Program-made: the position numbers and the translations under genes
NCBI RefSeq assembly: GCF_019904175.1
Contig: NZ_CP061913.1
Span: forward strand, 10,664,001 to 10,728,000
Length of the DNA: 64,000 nucleotides
DNA from: Dactylosporangium vinaceum
GTDB lineage: Bacteria > Actinomycetota > Actinomycetes > Mycobacteriales > Micromonosporaceae
Reading direction: 5' to 3'
Notes under the pieces: generated by a model
What the model saw: the letters and a program-made list of their open reading frames with translations, nothing else
Database searches by the model: none
What the model was told of the DNA's origin: nothing
Shown here: positions 53,304 through 61,815 of the stretch, in pieces
Numbering within the stretch: position 1 is the first letter of the stretch
Layout: each line of letters opens with the position of its first letter

Positions 53304-54056
53304 TTAGATGTCGTACCGCGAGCCAGGCCGGACAATGTCGATTGGCCCAGCGAAGGCGCTCGATGCCGCTTCGAGGGTGAGCGCTTCACTGCCCCACGCA
53401 GGCACCAGGTGCGTCAACAGCAGTCGGCCGACGCCGGCCTTCGTCGCGTGCTCGGCGGCTTCCCGGCCGGTCAGATGGAGGTCCGGCGGGTTGTCGACAC
53501 CGTCGAGGTAACTTGCCTCACACAGGAACGCGTCGGCGCCCTGCGCGAGCCGGATCAGCGGCTCGCACGGCGCGGTGTCGGCGGAGTAGGTGAGCACCTT
53601 GCCGTTGTGCTCCAGGCGCACGCCGTAGGTCTCGATCGGGTGGTTGACCCGGTCCACCGTCACCCCGAACGGGCCGATCGGGAAGCTGCCGGGCTGCAGG
53701 GCGTAGAACGTGTACACCTCGCCGATGGAGATGGCCTCGTTCTCGCCGCCGTAGGCCGCCGCGATGCGCTCGGGCGCGTTCACCGGCGCGTAGACCGGCA
53801 GGGGCGGGAACGGGCCGGCCGGAGCGTATCGGCGGGCCACGACGTACGTGCAGGCGTCGAGCATGTGGTCGCAGTGCAGGTGCGTCAGGAGAATGGCGTC
53901 GACGCCGTACAGGTCGCCGTACCGCTGCAGCGCCGACATCGAGCCGGGGCCGAAGTCGAGGAGGAGGCGAAAACCGTCCGCCTCGATGAGGTAGGCGGAG
54001 CAGGGCGCCTCCGGCCCCGGGAAGCTGCCGGCGCAGCCGAGAACCGTGAGCCTCAT
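53304..54056 (-). CDS. metallo-beta-lactamase-fold phosphodiesterase, Rv1339-like
   Basis: A 250-aa MBL protein. MRLTVLGCAGSFPGPEAPCS is the family start (ATG at 54056). THLHCDHMLDACTY is the HxHxDH metal site near residue 60, SADTAPCEPLIRLAQGAD the late aspartate, and THLVPAWGS the last histidine. The M. tuberculosis homologue Rv1339 degrades cAMP and lies beside rph-rdgB; the same neighbourhood here supports a cyclic-nucleotide phosphodiesterase role. Confidence 0.88.
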   Translation of the reverse strand: MRLTVLGCAGSFPGPEAPCSAYLIEADGFRLLLDFGPGSMSALQRYGDLYGVDAILLTHLHCDHMLDACTYVVARRYAPAGPFPPLPVYAPVNAPERIAAAYGGENEAISIGEVYTFYALQPGSFPIGPFGVTVDRVNHPIETYGVRLEHNGKVLTYSADTAPCEPLIRLAQGADAFLCEASYLDGVDNPPDLHLTGREAAEHATKAGVGRLLLTHLVPAWGSEALTLEAASSAFAGPIDIVRPGSRYDI

Positions 54057-54334
54057 TCTGCTGCCCTCAACCCGCGGTCTCCCATCTTCTGTCGAACTGT
54101 GGATCGCATCCAACGAACAACTGACGAGCAACTGACGAGCAAACCGTCAGGTGAGGATAGATCCAATTCGCGAACCGGGCCGCTGCAGGGCCGTTCACGC
54201 TGCGCGAAGCCTACGCCGGACAACGGTTCCAGGCCGAAAGATCCGGGGGCGGATGTCGTCAACGTGACACGGTTGCGTCACGCTCAACTATCTCGCTCGT
54301 TGCACGCAGTGAGGCGGCAACAGAGGAGGCGACC

Positions 54335-54682
54335 GTGTCGGTTGACGTGTCCCGGGCCAAGCGACTGCGACAGCAGCTGCCGGATGCGTTCCGGCTGCCG
54401 ACGGAGGCCGATCCCCGTCCGGACAACCGGCAGATCGCCGCGGTGTGCGCCTGGGCGGCCGCGCTGGGCCTCGGGGGCATGGCGGTGGCGCTGCGGGCGT
54501 TCGTGGGCCTCATCTCGGAGTACCGCGCCTGGTACGGGCCCGTCGTCATCACCATCGGCCTGCTGGGCCTGGCGTGCACGATCGCCGCGTTCGCGAGCGT
54601 GCACCGGCGCCGCCTCCCGTACATGCTGCTGGCGACGGCGTCGGTGACGCTGCTGATCGGCTGGGTCGTGACCGGGCTGTAG
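54335..54682 (+). CDS. small membrane protein
   Basis: A 115-aa protein with three hydrophobic segments (AVCAWAAALGLGGMAVAL, PVVITIGLLGLACTIAAFA, YMLLATASVTLLIGWVV) after a basic N-terminus. GTG at 54335 is preceded by AGAGGAGG. Unknown function. It is the only plus-strand gene within this minus-strand block. The 278-bp gap before it (54057-54334) is AT-richer and probably a divergent promoter region. Confidence 0.7.
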   Translation: MSVDVSRAKRLRQQLPDAFRLPTEADPRPDNRQIAAVCAWAAALGLGGMAVALRAFVGLISEYRAWYGPVVITIGLLGLACTIAAFASVHRRRLPYMLLATASVTLLIGWVVTGL

Positions 54683-54709
54683 AGGGCCTTCGGCAGCGCA
54701 GCGCAGGGC

Positions 54710-55660
54710 CTAGGCCCAGAGCTGGCCGTCCAGGGCGCTCTCGGCCTCGGCCAGGGTGCCGCCGTAGGCGCCTGTCGAGAGGTACTTGAACCCGCCGTCG
54801 GCCACCAGGAACACCACGTCGGCCCGCTTGCCGGCCTTCAGCGCCTGGTGCGCCACCGCGAGCGCGGCGTGCAGCACGGCCCCGGTCGAGAAGCCCACGA
54901 ACAGGCCCTCGACCTCGACGAGCTGCCGGGTCCGCAGCACCGAGTCCTGGGTGCCGACCGAGAAGCGGCGGGTGAGGACCTGGGCGTCGTACAGCTCCGG
55001 CACGTAGCCCTCGTCGAGATTGCGCAGGCCGTAGACCAGCTCGCCGTAGCGTGGCTCGGCCGCGATGATCTCGATGTCGTCCACTTTTTCGCGGAGGTAC
55101 CGCCCCACCCCCATCAGCGTGCCGGTGGTGCCCAGGCCGGCCACGAAGTGGGTGATCGTGGGCAGGTCGCGCAGGATCTCCGGCCCGGTCGACTCGTAGT
55201 GGGCGCGTGCGTTGGCCTCGTTGCCGTACTGGTAGAGCATCACCCAGTCCGGGTGCTCGGCCGCGATCTCCTTGGCGACGGCGACGGCCCGGTTCGAGCC
55301 GCCCGCCGCCGGTGAGGTGATGATCTCGGCGCCGTACATGCGCAGCAGCGACGTGCGCTCGGCGGAGACGTTCTCCGGCATCACGCAGACGAGCCGGTAT
55401 CCGCGCAGCTTCGCCACCATCGCCAGCGCGATGCCGGTGTTGCCGCTCGTCGGCTCAATGATCGTGTCACCGGGACGAAGGCGGCCGGCTTCCTCGGCCG
55501 CCTTCACCATCCACAGCGCCACGCGGTCCTTGACGCTCCCCGTCGGGTTGCGGTCCTCGAGCTTGGCCCAGAGCCGCACGTCGGCGCTCGGCGAGAGCCG
55601 CGGCAGACCGACGAGCGGCGTGTTGCCGCACGCGTCGAGCAGGGACTCGTAGCGCGTCAC
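54710..55660 (-). CDS. cysM: CysM-type O-phosphoserine sulfhydrylase
   Basis: A 316-aa PLP enzyme. CGNTPLVGLPRLSP, NPTGSVKDRVAL with the PLP lysine near residue 43, PTSGNTGIALA near 70 and VAGLGTTGTLMGVGRYL near 170 are typical, and the arginine-containing RYLREKVDDIE / RYGELVYGLRN region matches CysM rather than CysK. It makes cysteine from O-phosphoserine using sulfur carried by the C-terminus of CysO. GTG start 5 bp after cysO. Confidence 0.94.
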   Translation of the reverse strand: MTRYESLLDACGNTPLVGLPRLSPSADVRLWAKLEDRNPTGSVKDRVALWMVKAAEEAGRLRPGDTIIEPTSGNTGIALAMVAKLRGYRLVCVMPENVSAERTSLLRMYGAEIITSPAAGGSNRAVAVAKEIAAEHPDWVMLYQYGNEANARAHYESTGPEILRDLPTITHFVAGLGTTGTLMGVGRYLREKVDDIEIIAAEPRYGELVYGLRNLDEGYVPELYDAQVLTRRFSVGTQDSVLRTRQLVEVEGLFVGFSTGAVLHAALAVAHQALKAGKRADVVFLVADGGFKYLSTGAYGGTLAEAESALDGQLWA

Positions 55661-55665
55661 GCGAA

Positions 55666-55977
55666 TCAGCCCCGCAGTGCGTGGGCGGCGGCGAACGCGA
55701 ACGCACCACCCGCGACCGCGGGCAGGATCGTCACGGAGTCGCCGTCGTTGAGCTTCGCGTCGAGCGCGCCGAGGAAGCGGACGTCCTCGTCGTTGATGTA
55801 CACGTTGACGAACCGGTGCAGCCCGCCCTCGCCCGTGATCAGCCGGTCCCGCAGGCCGGCGTGGCGGGAGTCGAGGTCGGTGAGCAGGTCGGCGATGGTG
55901 TCCCCGGAGCCCTCGACGGTCTTCGCGCCGCCGGTGTAGCTGCGCAGGATGGTGGGGATGCGAACCTCAATAGCCAT
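55666..55977 (-). CDS. cysO: CysO-like sulfur carrier with a C-terminal extension past the Gly-Gly
   Basis: A 103-aa ubiquitin-fold protein of the MoaD/ThiS type. IPTILRSYTGGAKTVEGSGD, HRFVNVYINDEDVRFLG and DSVTILPAVAGG match CysO closely. In M. tuberculosis the chain ends at that Gly-Gly, whereas here it continues with AFAFAAAHALRG (12 residues), so the thiocarboxylate can only form after removal of the tail. I checked the codons and stop: the reading is clean. AGGAAAA precedes the ATG. The Mec protease is encoded 59 bp upstream and could do the trimming. Confidence 0.92.
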   Translation of the reverse strand: MAIEVRIPTILRSYTGGAKTVEGSGDTIADLLTDLDSRHAGLRDRLITGEGGLHRFVNVYINDEDVRFLGALDAKLNDGDSVTILPAVAGGAFAFAAAHALRG

Positions 55978-56036
55978 GGGAGTTTTCCTCTACGAATGCG
56001 AGCGAACTGGACAAAAGGGTCAGGACTGACGGCTTC

Positions 56037-56528
56037 TCAGCTGCCGGTCTGACACTCGTAGTCGACTGTCGCCGGGCTCTGCCCGAAGAGGTACTTCTGG
56101 ACGGCGTTCGGATCCACGACTGCATTAACTACCTGAACCGGCTCCTCGGTGACGGCCCCGTCCACGATGCGGAACGACCGGACCTCGGTCACCTCCGGGT
56201 CCCGGGTGGAGACGAGCAGGTAGTGCGCGCCGGGCTCGCCGGCGAACGAGACGTCAGTGCGCGACGGGTAGGCCTCGGTCGCGGTGTGCGAGTGGTAGAC
56301 CACGACCGGCTCCTCGTCGGCGTCGTCCATCTCCCGCCACAGCCGCAGCTGCTCCTTCGAGTCGAACTCGTAGAAGGTCATGGAGCGGGCCGCGTTTTCC
56401 ATCGGCACGTGCCGCTCCGGGCGGTCGGAGCCGGCCGGACCCGCGACGATCCCGCACGCCTCGTCCGGGTGGTCCCGGCGGGCGTGCGCGACGATCGCAT
56501 CGAGGATCGCGGCGTCGATGGTCAGCAC
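56037..56528 (-). CDS. mec: Mec-type JAB1/MPN metalloprotease
   Basis: A 163-aa JAMM zinc protease. The DEACGIVAGP segment near residue 22 gives the conserved acidic residue region and VVYHSHTATEAYPSRTD near 76 is the HxHx7SxxD motif. In M. tuberculosis Mec frees cysteine from CysO-cysteine. With a tailed CysO next door it may also cut after Gly-Gly. GTG start. Confidence 0.93.
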   Translation of the reverse strand: MLTIDAAILDAIVAHARRDHPDEACGIVAGPAGSDRPERHVPMENAARSMTFYEFDSKEQLRLWREMDDADEEPVVVYHSHTATEAYPSRTDVSFAGEPGAHYLLVSTRDPEVTEVRSFRIVDGAVTEEPVQVVNAVVDPNAVQKYLFGQSPATVDYECQTGS

Positions 56529-56592
56529 GACAACAGCCTACCGAAACCCGAGCGCCACTCGCCCGTGACGGGGGTCTCACGGTACGCCGATC

Positions 56593-57087
56593 TCAGCCCA
56601 TGAGGGCGCCGACGAGCGATTCCTGGAGGTAGGTCAGGTACTGGTACACGGAAAGCTGGGCCACCCGCGCCGACGTGGGGTCTTTCAGGATGGCCTCGTC
56701 CAGCTCGGCCTCGATGTCCACGTCGTCGTCGGCGATGCCGAGCCGCAGCCCGAGCGTCAGCCGGACGTCGGTCAGGGCCCGCAGCCACGCCTCGGCCTGC
56801 TCCTCGTCGAGCGCCACCTCCCCGCCCTCCACGGGCAGGGCGTCGAGCAGGAGCGCGGCCTGCTCCAGCTTCGAAGAGCGCAGATCATCTTCCGTGTACC
56901 GCCGCAGCTCCGCCGAAAGCGCCGGATCATCGCGGTACACGTCGGGGAACAGGCGCTCGATGACCGGATCGGTGCGGTCGAAGCCCTCGGACAGCAGCGT
57001 GATGACCTCGAGCATCACCTCGTTGAGCACCGCGGCCTCACCCGGGCCGAACCGGGCCACGCAGACCGTCCCGGAGCGCACGAACAT
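56593..57087 (-). CDS. DUF2017 protein
   Basis: A 164-aa helical, acidic protein. RRYTEDDLRSSKLEQAALLLDAL-type segments and WLRALTDVRLTLGLRLGI are DUF2017 hallmarks. The function is unknown but it is almost always encoded next to clpS. ATG at 57087 chosen; a GTG at 57093 overlapping the clpS stop is equally possible. Confidence 0.87.
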   Translation of the reverse strand: MFVRSGTVCVARFGPGEAAVLNEVMLEVITLLSEGFDRTDPVIERLFPDVYRDDPALSAELRRYTEDDLRSSKLEQAALLLDALPVEGGEVALDEEQAEAWLRALTDVRLTLGLRLGIADDDVDIEAELDEAILKDPTSARVAQLSVYQYLTYLQESLVGALMG

Positions 57088-57089
57088 CG

Positions 57090-57386
57090 TCACGACTGTT
57101 CCACCGTCGCCCAGAGCCCGTGGGCCTGCAGGCGGGACGCGTCGTACTCCATTTTCTCGCGGGCCCCGCTCGTCACGATCGCCTTGCCCTTCTGATGCAC
57201 GTCGAGCATGAGGCGTTCGGCCTTCTCCTTGCTGTACCCGAACAGCTTCTGCAGGACCCATGTCACGTAGCTCATGAGGTTGACCGGGTCGTTCCAGACC
57301 ACCGTCACCCACGGACGGTCGGTCTGGGGCACCTCATCAACCTCGACGTGGGTCTCTTCGATCGGTAGGACCTGCGGCGCCGCCAT
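57090..57386 (-). CDS. clpS: ClpS adaptor
   Basis: A 98-aa protein. WVTVVWNDPVNLMSYVTWVL near residue 26 holds the N-degron pocket residues (ND and M), followed by AERLMLDVHQKGKAIVTSG. It delivers N-end-rule substrates to ClpC/ClpA. Overlaps the DUF2017 gene. Confidence 0.95.
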   Translation of the reverse strand: MAAPQVLPIEETHVEVDEVPQTDRPWVTVVWNDPVNLMSYVTWVLQKLFGYSKEKAERLMLDVHQKGKAIVTSGAREKMEYDASRLQAHGLWATVEQS

Positions 57387-57401
57387 ACCAACATGGTGCC
57401 A

Positions 57402-58934
57402 TCAAGCGAGCAGCACGCCATGGTCGACCGCATCCCCCGCAATGATCGACAGCGCCTGCCGCAGCTCCGCGTAGCGCTCGCTGAGCTCATGGCCCAGTTC
57501 GACCTCGATCTCACGCAGGGCGTGCTGCAGCCAGCGACGGCAGTCCTTCTTGTCCGGCAGCTTCGGCGGGCCGCCCGGGGCGTGCCGCGCCTGCCACATC
57601 GCATACGAACCCGCGTTGAGCCCGATGCCGAGCGGCGAGACCACGCGGCCGGCGTCGCCCGGCTCGGCCGCACCTGTCGCGGAGAGGCTGTCCAGCGCGC
57701 CGGCCCCGGTGAGGGCGGCGACGCCGGACGTGGTGGTGACCAGCAGCGCCCGGTCGCGCTCCCGGCCCTCGTCGCGGGCCGCGTCGACGGCCCGGCGGGC
57801 GGCCCCGGCGATCCGGGCCAGCACCGCCGCGTCGGGCGGGGTGTCCAGCAGCTCGCCGAAGACCGCGCCGATCACGTCGCGGGTGTCGGCGTCCAGCTGG
57901 CGGGTGCTGCGCACGGAGAGGGCGTGCAGCTGGCGGTCGAGCACCCGGGGCAGCTCCGGGCAGCCCTTGCCGGAGCCGAGCTCCTGCACGCAGCGCACGT
58001 GGATGGTGGCCAGGTCGATCGAGACCCGCTCGATCGCGGCCAGGCGGCGGGTGCGGATCTCCCGCTCCAGATGCTCCTGCCAGCCGTCGCCGACCGCCGA
58101 GACGGTGGCCGCGGCGACCCCGCCGGTGCGGGCGGCGGCCTCCTCGTCGGCCGCGCCCTGCTCGTCGGCCCACGCCTCGAGCTGGTGGCGCAGCTCGGCG
58201 ACCCCGAAGACCGAGGCCGGGTCGAGCGAGACCGGGAACCAGGGCGCGGTGGCCAGCCTCGGGCCCAGTGCGGCCAGCAGCGCCCGGTTGGCCGCCAGCA
58301 CCTCGGGCCACTCGTCGTGCTGATCGATTCGGGTCAGTACGAATGCGATGCGTTGCAGGCGGTCGGCGGCGGCCCCGAGCAGGTCCAGGTCGGCCCGGCC
58401 GAGCGGGGCGGCCGCGTCGACGACGAAGAGCAGGCCGAGGCCGTCGGCCGCGGCGTCCAGCGAGATCTCCGCGGACACCGCGTCCAGCCCCCCGCTGCCG
58501 GGCGTGTCGATCAAGGTGACGCGCTTGAGCAGCGGCGACGGGTGCGTGACCTCGATCCGGCGGGCCGGGCGGACCGGGCCCTTGACCGAGCTGCGCTCCG
58601 GGAACGGGCGGGGCTCGCGGTGCCCGGGCACGTAGGCCCACGCCTCCGGCCGGTCGCCGTGGCGGAACACCAGCCACGCGTCACCCGCCTCCATCGGCTC
58701 CGCCGGGCGCCGGATCAGCGCGTTGACGAGCGCCGTCTTGCCCGACCGGGCGGCACCGGCGACGACGGCGCAGGACCGGAGGGGCGGCTGCGGCGCAGCG
58801 CCGGAAGGCCGGAAGCCCCGGCTGCCGCGAACCGGCATGGCGGACACTGATCCCCCGCTCGTCGCGACGCCGAACGCCGGCGCTGACGTAATGGTCAAAT
58901 CGATCAGCGGCGCCTGCATGACCCCGAAGCCCAT
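57402..58934 (-). CDS. dynamin-like/Era-type GTPase
   Basis: A 510-aa protein. Walker A GAARSGKT is at residues 60-67, G3 DTPG at 143-146 and the specificity motif reads TRID at 201-204 in place of NKxD. The last 290 residues are helical with one weakly hydrophobic part (near residue 410-430), as in bacterial dynamin-like GTPases. GGAGG precedes ATG 58934. It ends 15 bp before clpS starts in the opposite reading order, so is transcribed after clpS. Role unknown, possibly at the membrane. Confidence 0.8.
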   Translation of the reverse strand: MGFGVMQAPLIDLTITSAPAFGVATSGGSVSAMPVRGSRGFRPSGAAPQPPLRSCAVVAGAARSGKTALVNALIRRPAEPMEAGDAWLVFRHGDRPEAWAYVPGHREPRPFPERSSVKGPVRPARRIEVTHPSPLLKRVTLIDTPGSGGLDAVSAEISLDAAADGLGLLFVVDAAAPLGRADLDLLGAAADRLQRIAFVLTRIDQHDEWPEVLAANRALLAALGPRLATAPWFPVSLDPASVFGVAELRHQLEAWADEQGAADEEAAARTGGVAAATVSAVGDGWQEHLEREIRTRRLAAIERVSIDLATIHVRCVQELGSGKGCPELPRVLDRQLHALSVRSTRQLDADTRDVIGAVFGELLDTPPDAAVLARIAGAARRAVDAARDEGRERDRALLVTTTSGVAALTGAGALDSLSATGAAEPGDAGRVVSPLGIGLNAGSYAMWQARHAPGGPPKLPDKKDCRRWLQHALREIEVELGHELSERYAELRQALSIIAGDAVDHGVLLA

Positions 58935-59133
58935 GTGCGACCTCCTTGTGCACGTCCGGGAACCCCGGCCCGAGCGCGCGGGATTGGCGGCGCTGGCGGG
59001 CGGGCACCGGAACGCTACGTGAACGGACACTTACAACAGCAGGGTCGGTGGTACTCACTGGGGCCGAACGCACTACTCAAGTTCGTGCTTACGCCGGTAC
59101 GCGCAGTAATCAACGTATCGATATGCTGCGACG

Positions 59134-61758
59134 GTGCCTCCCTGGAGCTTTGTCGGCAGAAACGCAGAACTCATCCGTGTCGCCGAGGCGGCCTCCGGCT
59201 CGACCGGTCGCGGCCTGATTCTCGGCGGTCCGCCGGGCATCGGCAAGAGCCGATTGCTGCGCGAGGGCGTCAATACGCTTGACCAGGACAGACTCGCCGT
59301 CTGGACCGCTACCGCCAACGCCGCCACGGCCGGCCTGCCGCTCGGCGGCCTGGCCCAGGTGCTCCCGCCCGACCAGCCCGCCGGCGGCTCTCCCGCCGGG
59401 CTGCTGCGCTGGGCGGTCGACGCACTGCACCGGCAGGCCGCGGGCCGCCCGATCGTGGTGGCGATCGACGACGCCCACCTGCTCGACCCGCTGTCCGCGG
59501 CCCTCGTGTATTACGTCGCCCGTTCGGAGAACGCCACGGTCATCGGCACCGTGCGCACCGGCGAGACCGTGCACGACCCGATCAGCGCCCTGTGGAAGGA
59601 CGACCTGGTCGAGCGCATCGAGCTCGGGCCGCTCACCCTGCAGGAGACCTCCGACCTGCTCCAGCAGGTGCTCGGCGGCCCGGTCGACTCGGCCTCGGTG
59701 GACCGGCTCTGGCAGCTTTCCCAGGGCAACGCGCTGCTGCTGCGCGAGCTCGTGATCGCCGCCCACGCGGCCGGCGAGATCGTCGAGAGCTACGGGATGC
59801 AGCGCTGGACCGGCCGGGTCGACCTGGCCCCGACCCTGACCGAGGTGGTCGACGCCCGCATCGGCAAGCTCACCCCGCCCGAGCGGGCGGTGCTGGAGCT
59901 CGTCGCGTTCGGCGAGCCCATCGGCCTGCCGCTGCTGGTCAAGGCGACCGACATGGCCACCGTCGAGATCGCCGAGGAGCGGCAGCTGGTCCGGGTCGTG
60001 GTCGAGGACCGGCGCACGACGGTCCGGCTGGCCCACCCGCTCTACGGCGAGGTCGTGCGCCGCCGCTGCCCGGTCACCCGGTTCCGCCGACTGCTGGCCG
60101 ACCTGGCCTCGCTGACGGAGGAGTGCGGGGCCCGGCGCCGCGACGATCTGCTGCGGGTCGCCGTCTGGCGGCTGGACAGCGACACCGCCCGCGACCCGGT
60201 GCTGCTGCTCAACGCGTGCCGGCTGGCGTTCGCGACCTACGACATGGCCCTCGCGATGCGGCTGGGCCGGGCGGCGGTCGCGGCCGGCGGCGGGTTCAAC
60301 GCGGCCGAGACCCTGGCGACGATCCTGATGTTCGCCAACTGCCCGGACGAGGGCGCGCACCTGCTCGACCAGAACGAGAGCCAGATCTCCGACGAGAGCC
60401 AGCGCAGTCGCTGGCTGGCGATCCGGCACATCACCTCGCACTGGGGCGTCGGCGACTCCTCCACCGTCGACGAGATGGACAGGCAGGCTCACAAGATCAT
60501 CGACCTGCGGGAGCGCTCCCTGGTGCTGGCCGTCGAGTCGACGATGCGCCTGCACCGCGGCGACTACGGCCTGGCCCTGACCCTGGCCCGCACCGTGCTC
60601 GACGGCCCGGCCTCCGCGCCCGGGCCGCGCGCCCTGGCCCGCAGCAACATGGGGCACCTCCAGGCGATGCGGGGCACCCCGGTGCAGACGGTCAAGGCCA
60701 TGGCGCTGCTCGACGCCGACGCGGCGCAGTGGCGGGCCGAGGTCCCCTACATCCAGCTCGGGATCGAGCTGGCCCGCGGTACCGCCATGATCCTCGCGGC
60801 CGACCTGGAGGCCGTCGACGCCATCGTGGCCACCGAGTTCGCCGGCATGGCCGACGCGGGCAACTTCCTGCTCGGCTCCGGCTATCTGCAGATCGTCAGG
60901 TCCCAGGCCGCGCGCCTGCGCGGGCACCTCCAGGAGGCCGGGCGCGCGGCCAGCCAGGCCAGCGCCATGCTCGCCACCGGCCGGATCTTCGTGGCCCTGG
61001 CCCACGCCGAGCGCGCCCACACCGCCGCCCTGCAGGGTGACGCGGCCGGCGCCGCCGCGGCGTTCGCGCTGGCCGAGGAGGCGCACTACCGCTCGATGGA
61101 GGTCCTGTACCCCTGGCTCGAGGAGGCCCGGGCCTGGGTCGCCGTCGCCGCCGGGGACGTGACCACCGCGGCCGAGGTCCTGCGCCTGCTGGCCGCCCGC
61201 AACCGCAGCGACGGGTTCGCCGCGCACGAGATGTTCGCGCTCTACGACCTGGGCCGCCTCGGCTTCGCGGCCGAGGTCAACGAGCGGATCAACGCCCTGG
61301 CCCAGACCGTCGAGGGCCGGCTCGCCCCGGCCATGGCCTGGCACGTGCGGGCGATGGCCGAGGAGGACGGCGGAGCGCTGCTCGCAGTGGCCGAGGAGCT
61401 GGCCGAGATGCACCTGCACCTCTTCGCCGCCGAGGCCGCCGCGGGCGCGGTGACCCTGCTGCGGGGCATCCGCTCGCCGCAGACCCCGCGCGCCGCCCAG
61501 CGCCTGGCCGAGCTGCGCGTCGAGTGCCCGCAGGCGGTCACGCCGGCCCTTGTCGTGCCGCAGCCGATGCTGACCGGGCGGGAGCGTCAGATCGCCCGGC
61601 TGGCCGCGGCCGGGGTGCCGTCGAAGGAGATCGCGGACCAGCTGTACCTGTCCTCGCGCACCGTCGACAACCACCTCATGCGCGTGTACGCCAAGCTGGG
61701 CGTGACCGGCCGGGCCGAGCTCGCCGCGGCCCTGCGCTCCCTGCCGCCCGAGGAGTGA
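59134..61758 (+). CDS. LAL-family LuxR transcriptional regulator
   Basis: An 874-aa regulator. The AAA-type ATPase at the N-terminus has GGPPGIGKS (Walker A, near residue 31) and VVAIDDAHLLD (Walker B, near 108). About 500 residues of helical TPR-like repeats follow, and the C-terminus carries a LuxR helix-turn-helix (LTGRERQIARLAAAG, SKEIADQLYLSSRTVDNHL). These large ATP-dependent activators usually serve nearby or pathway genes; the adjacent pncB-pncA pair is a possible target, but nothing in the sequence proves it. GTG start. Confidence 0.9.
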   Translation: MPPWSFVGRNAELIRVAEAASGSTGRGLILGGPPGIGKSRLLREGVNTLDQDRLAVWTATANAATAGLPLGGLAQVLPPDQPAGGSPAGLLRWAVDALHRQAAGRPIVVAIDDAHLLDPLSAALVYYVARSENATVIGTVRTGETVHDPISALWKDDLVERIELGPLTLQETSDLLQQVLGGPVDSASVDRLWQLSQGNALLLRELVIAAHAAGEIVESYGMQRWTGRVDLAPTLTEVVDARIGKLTPPERAVLELVAFGEPIGLPLLVKATDMATVEIAEERQLVRVVVEDRRTTVRLAHPLYGEVVRRRCPVTRFRRLLADLASLTEECGARRRDDLLRVAVWRLDSDTARDPVLLLNACRLAFATYDMALAMRLGRAAVAAGGGFNAAETLATILMFANCPDEGAHLLDQNESQISDESQRSRWLAIRHITSHWGVGDSSTVDEMDRQAHKIIDLRERSLVLAVESTMRLHRGDYGLALTLARTVLDGPASAPGPRALARSNMGHLQAMRGTPVQTVKAMALLDADAAQWRAEVPYIQLGIELARGTAMILAADLEAVDAIVATEFAGMADAGNFLLGSGYLQIVRSQAARLRGHLQEAGRAASQASAMLATGRIFVALAHAERAHTAALQGDAAGAAAAFALAEEAHYRSMEVLYPWLEEARAWVAVAAGDVTTAAEVLRLLAARNRSDGFAAHEMFALYDLGRLGFAAEVNERINALAQTVEGRLAPAMAWHVRAMAEEDGGALLAVAEELAEMHLHLFAAEAAAGAVTLLRGIRSPQTPRAAQRLAELRVECPQAVTPALVVPQPMLTGRERQIARLAAAGVPSKEIADQLYLSSRTVDNHLMRVYAKLGVTGRAELAAALRSLPPEE

Positions 61759-61815
61759 GCGTTGCCTGCCTCAGGAGTGATCGCCGTCCTATAACTCGTG
61801 GAATATGTTGGTCGG

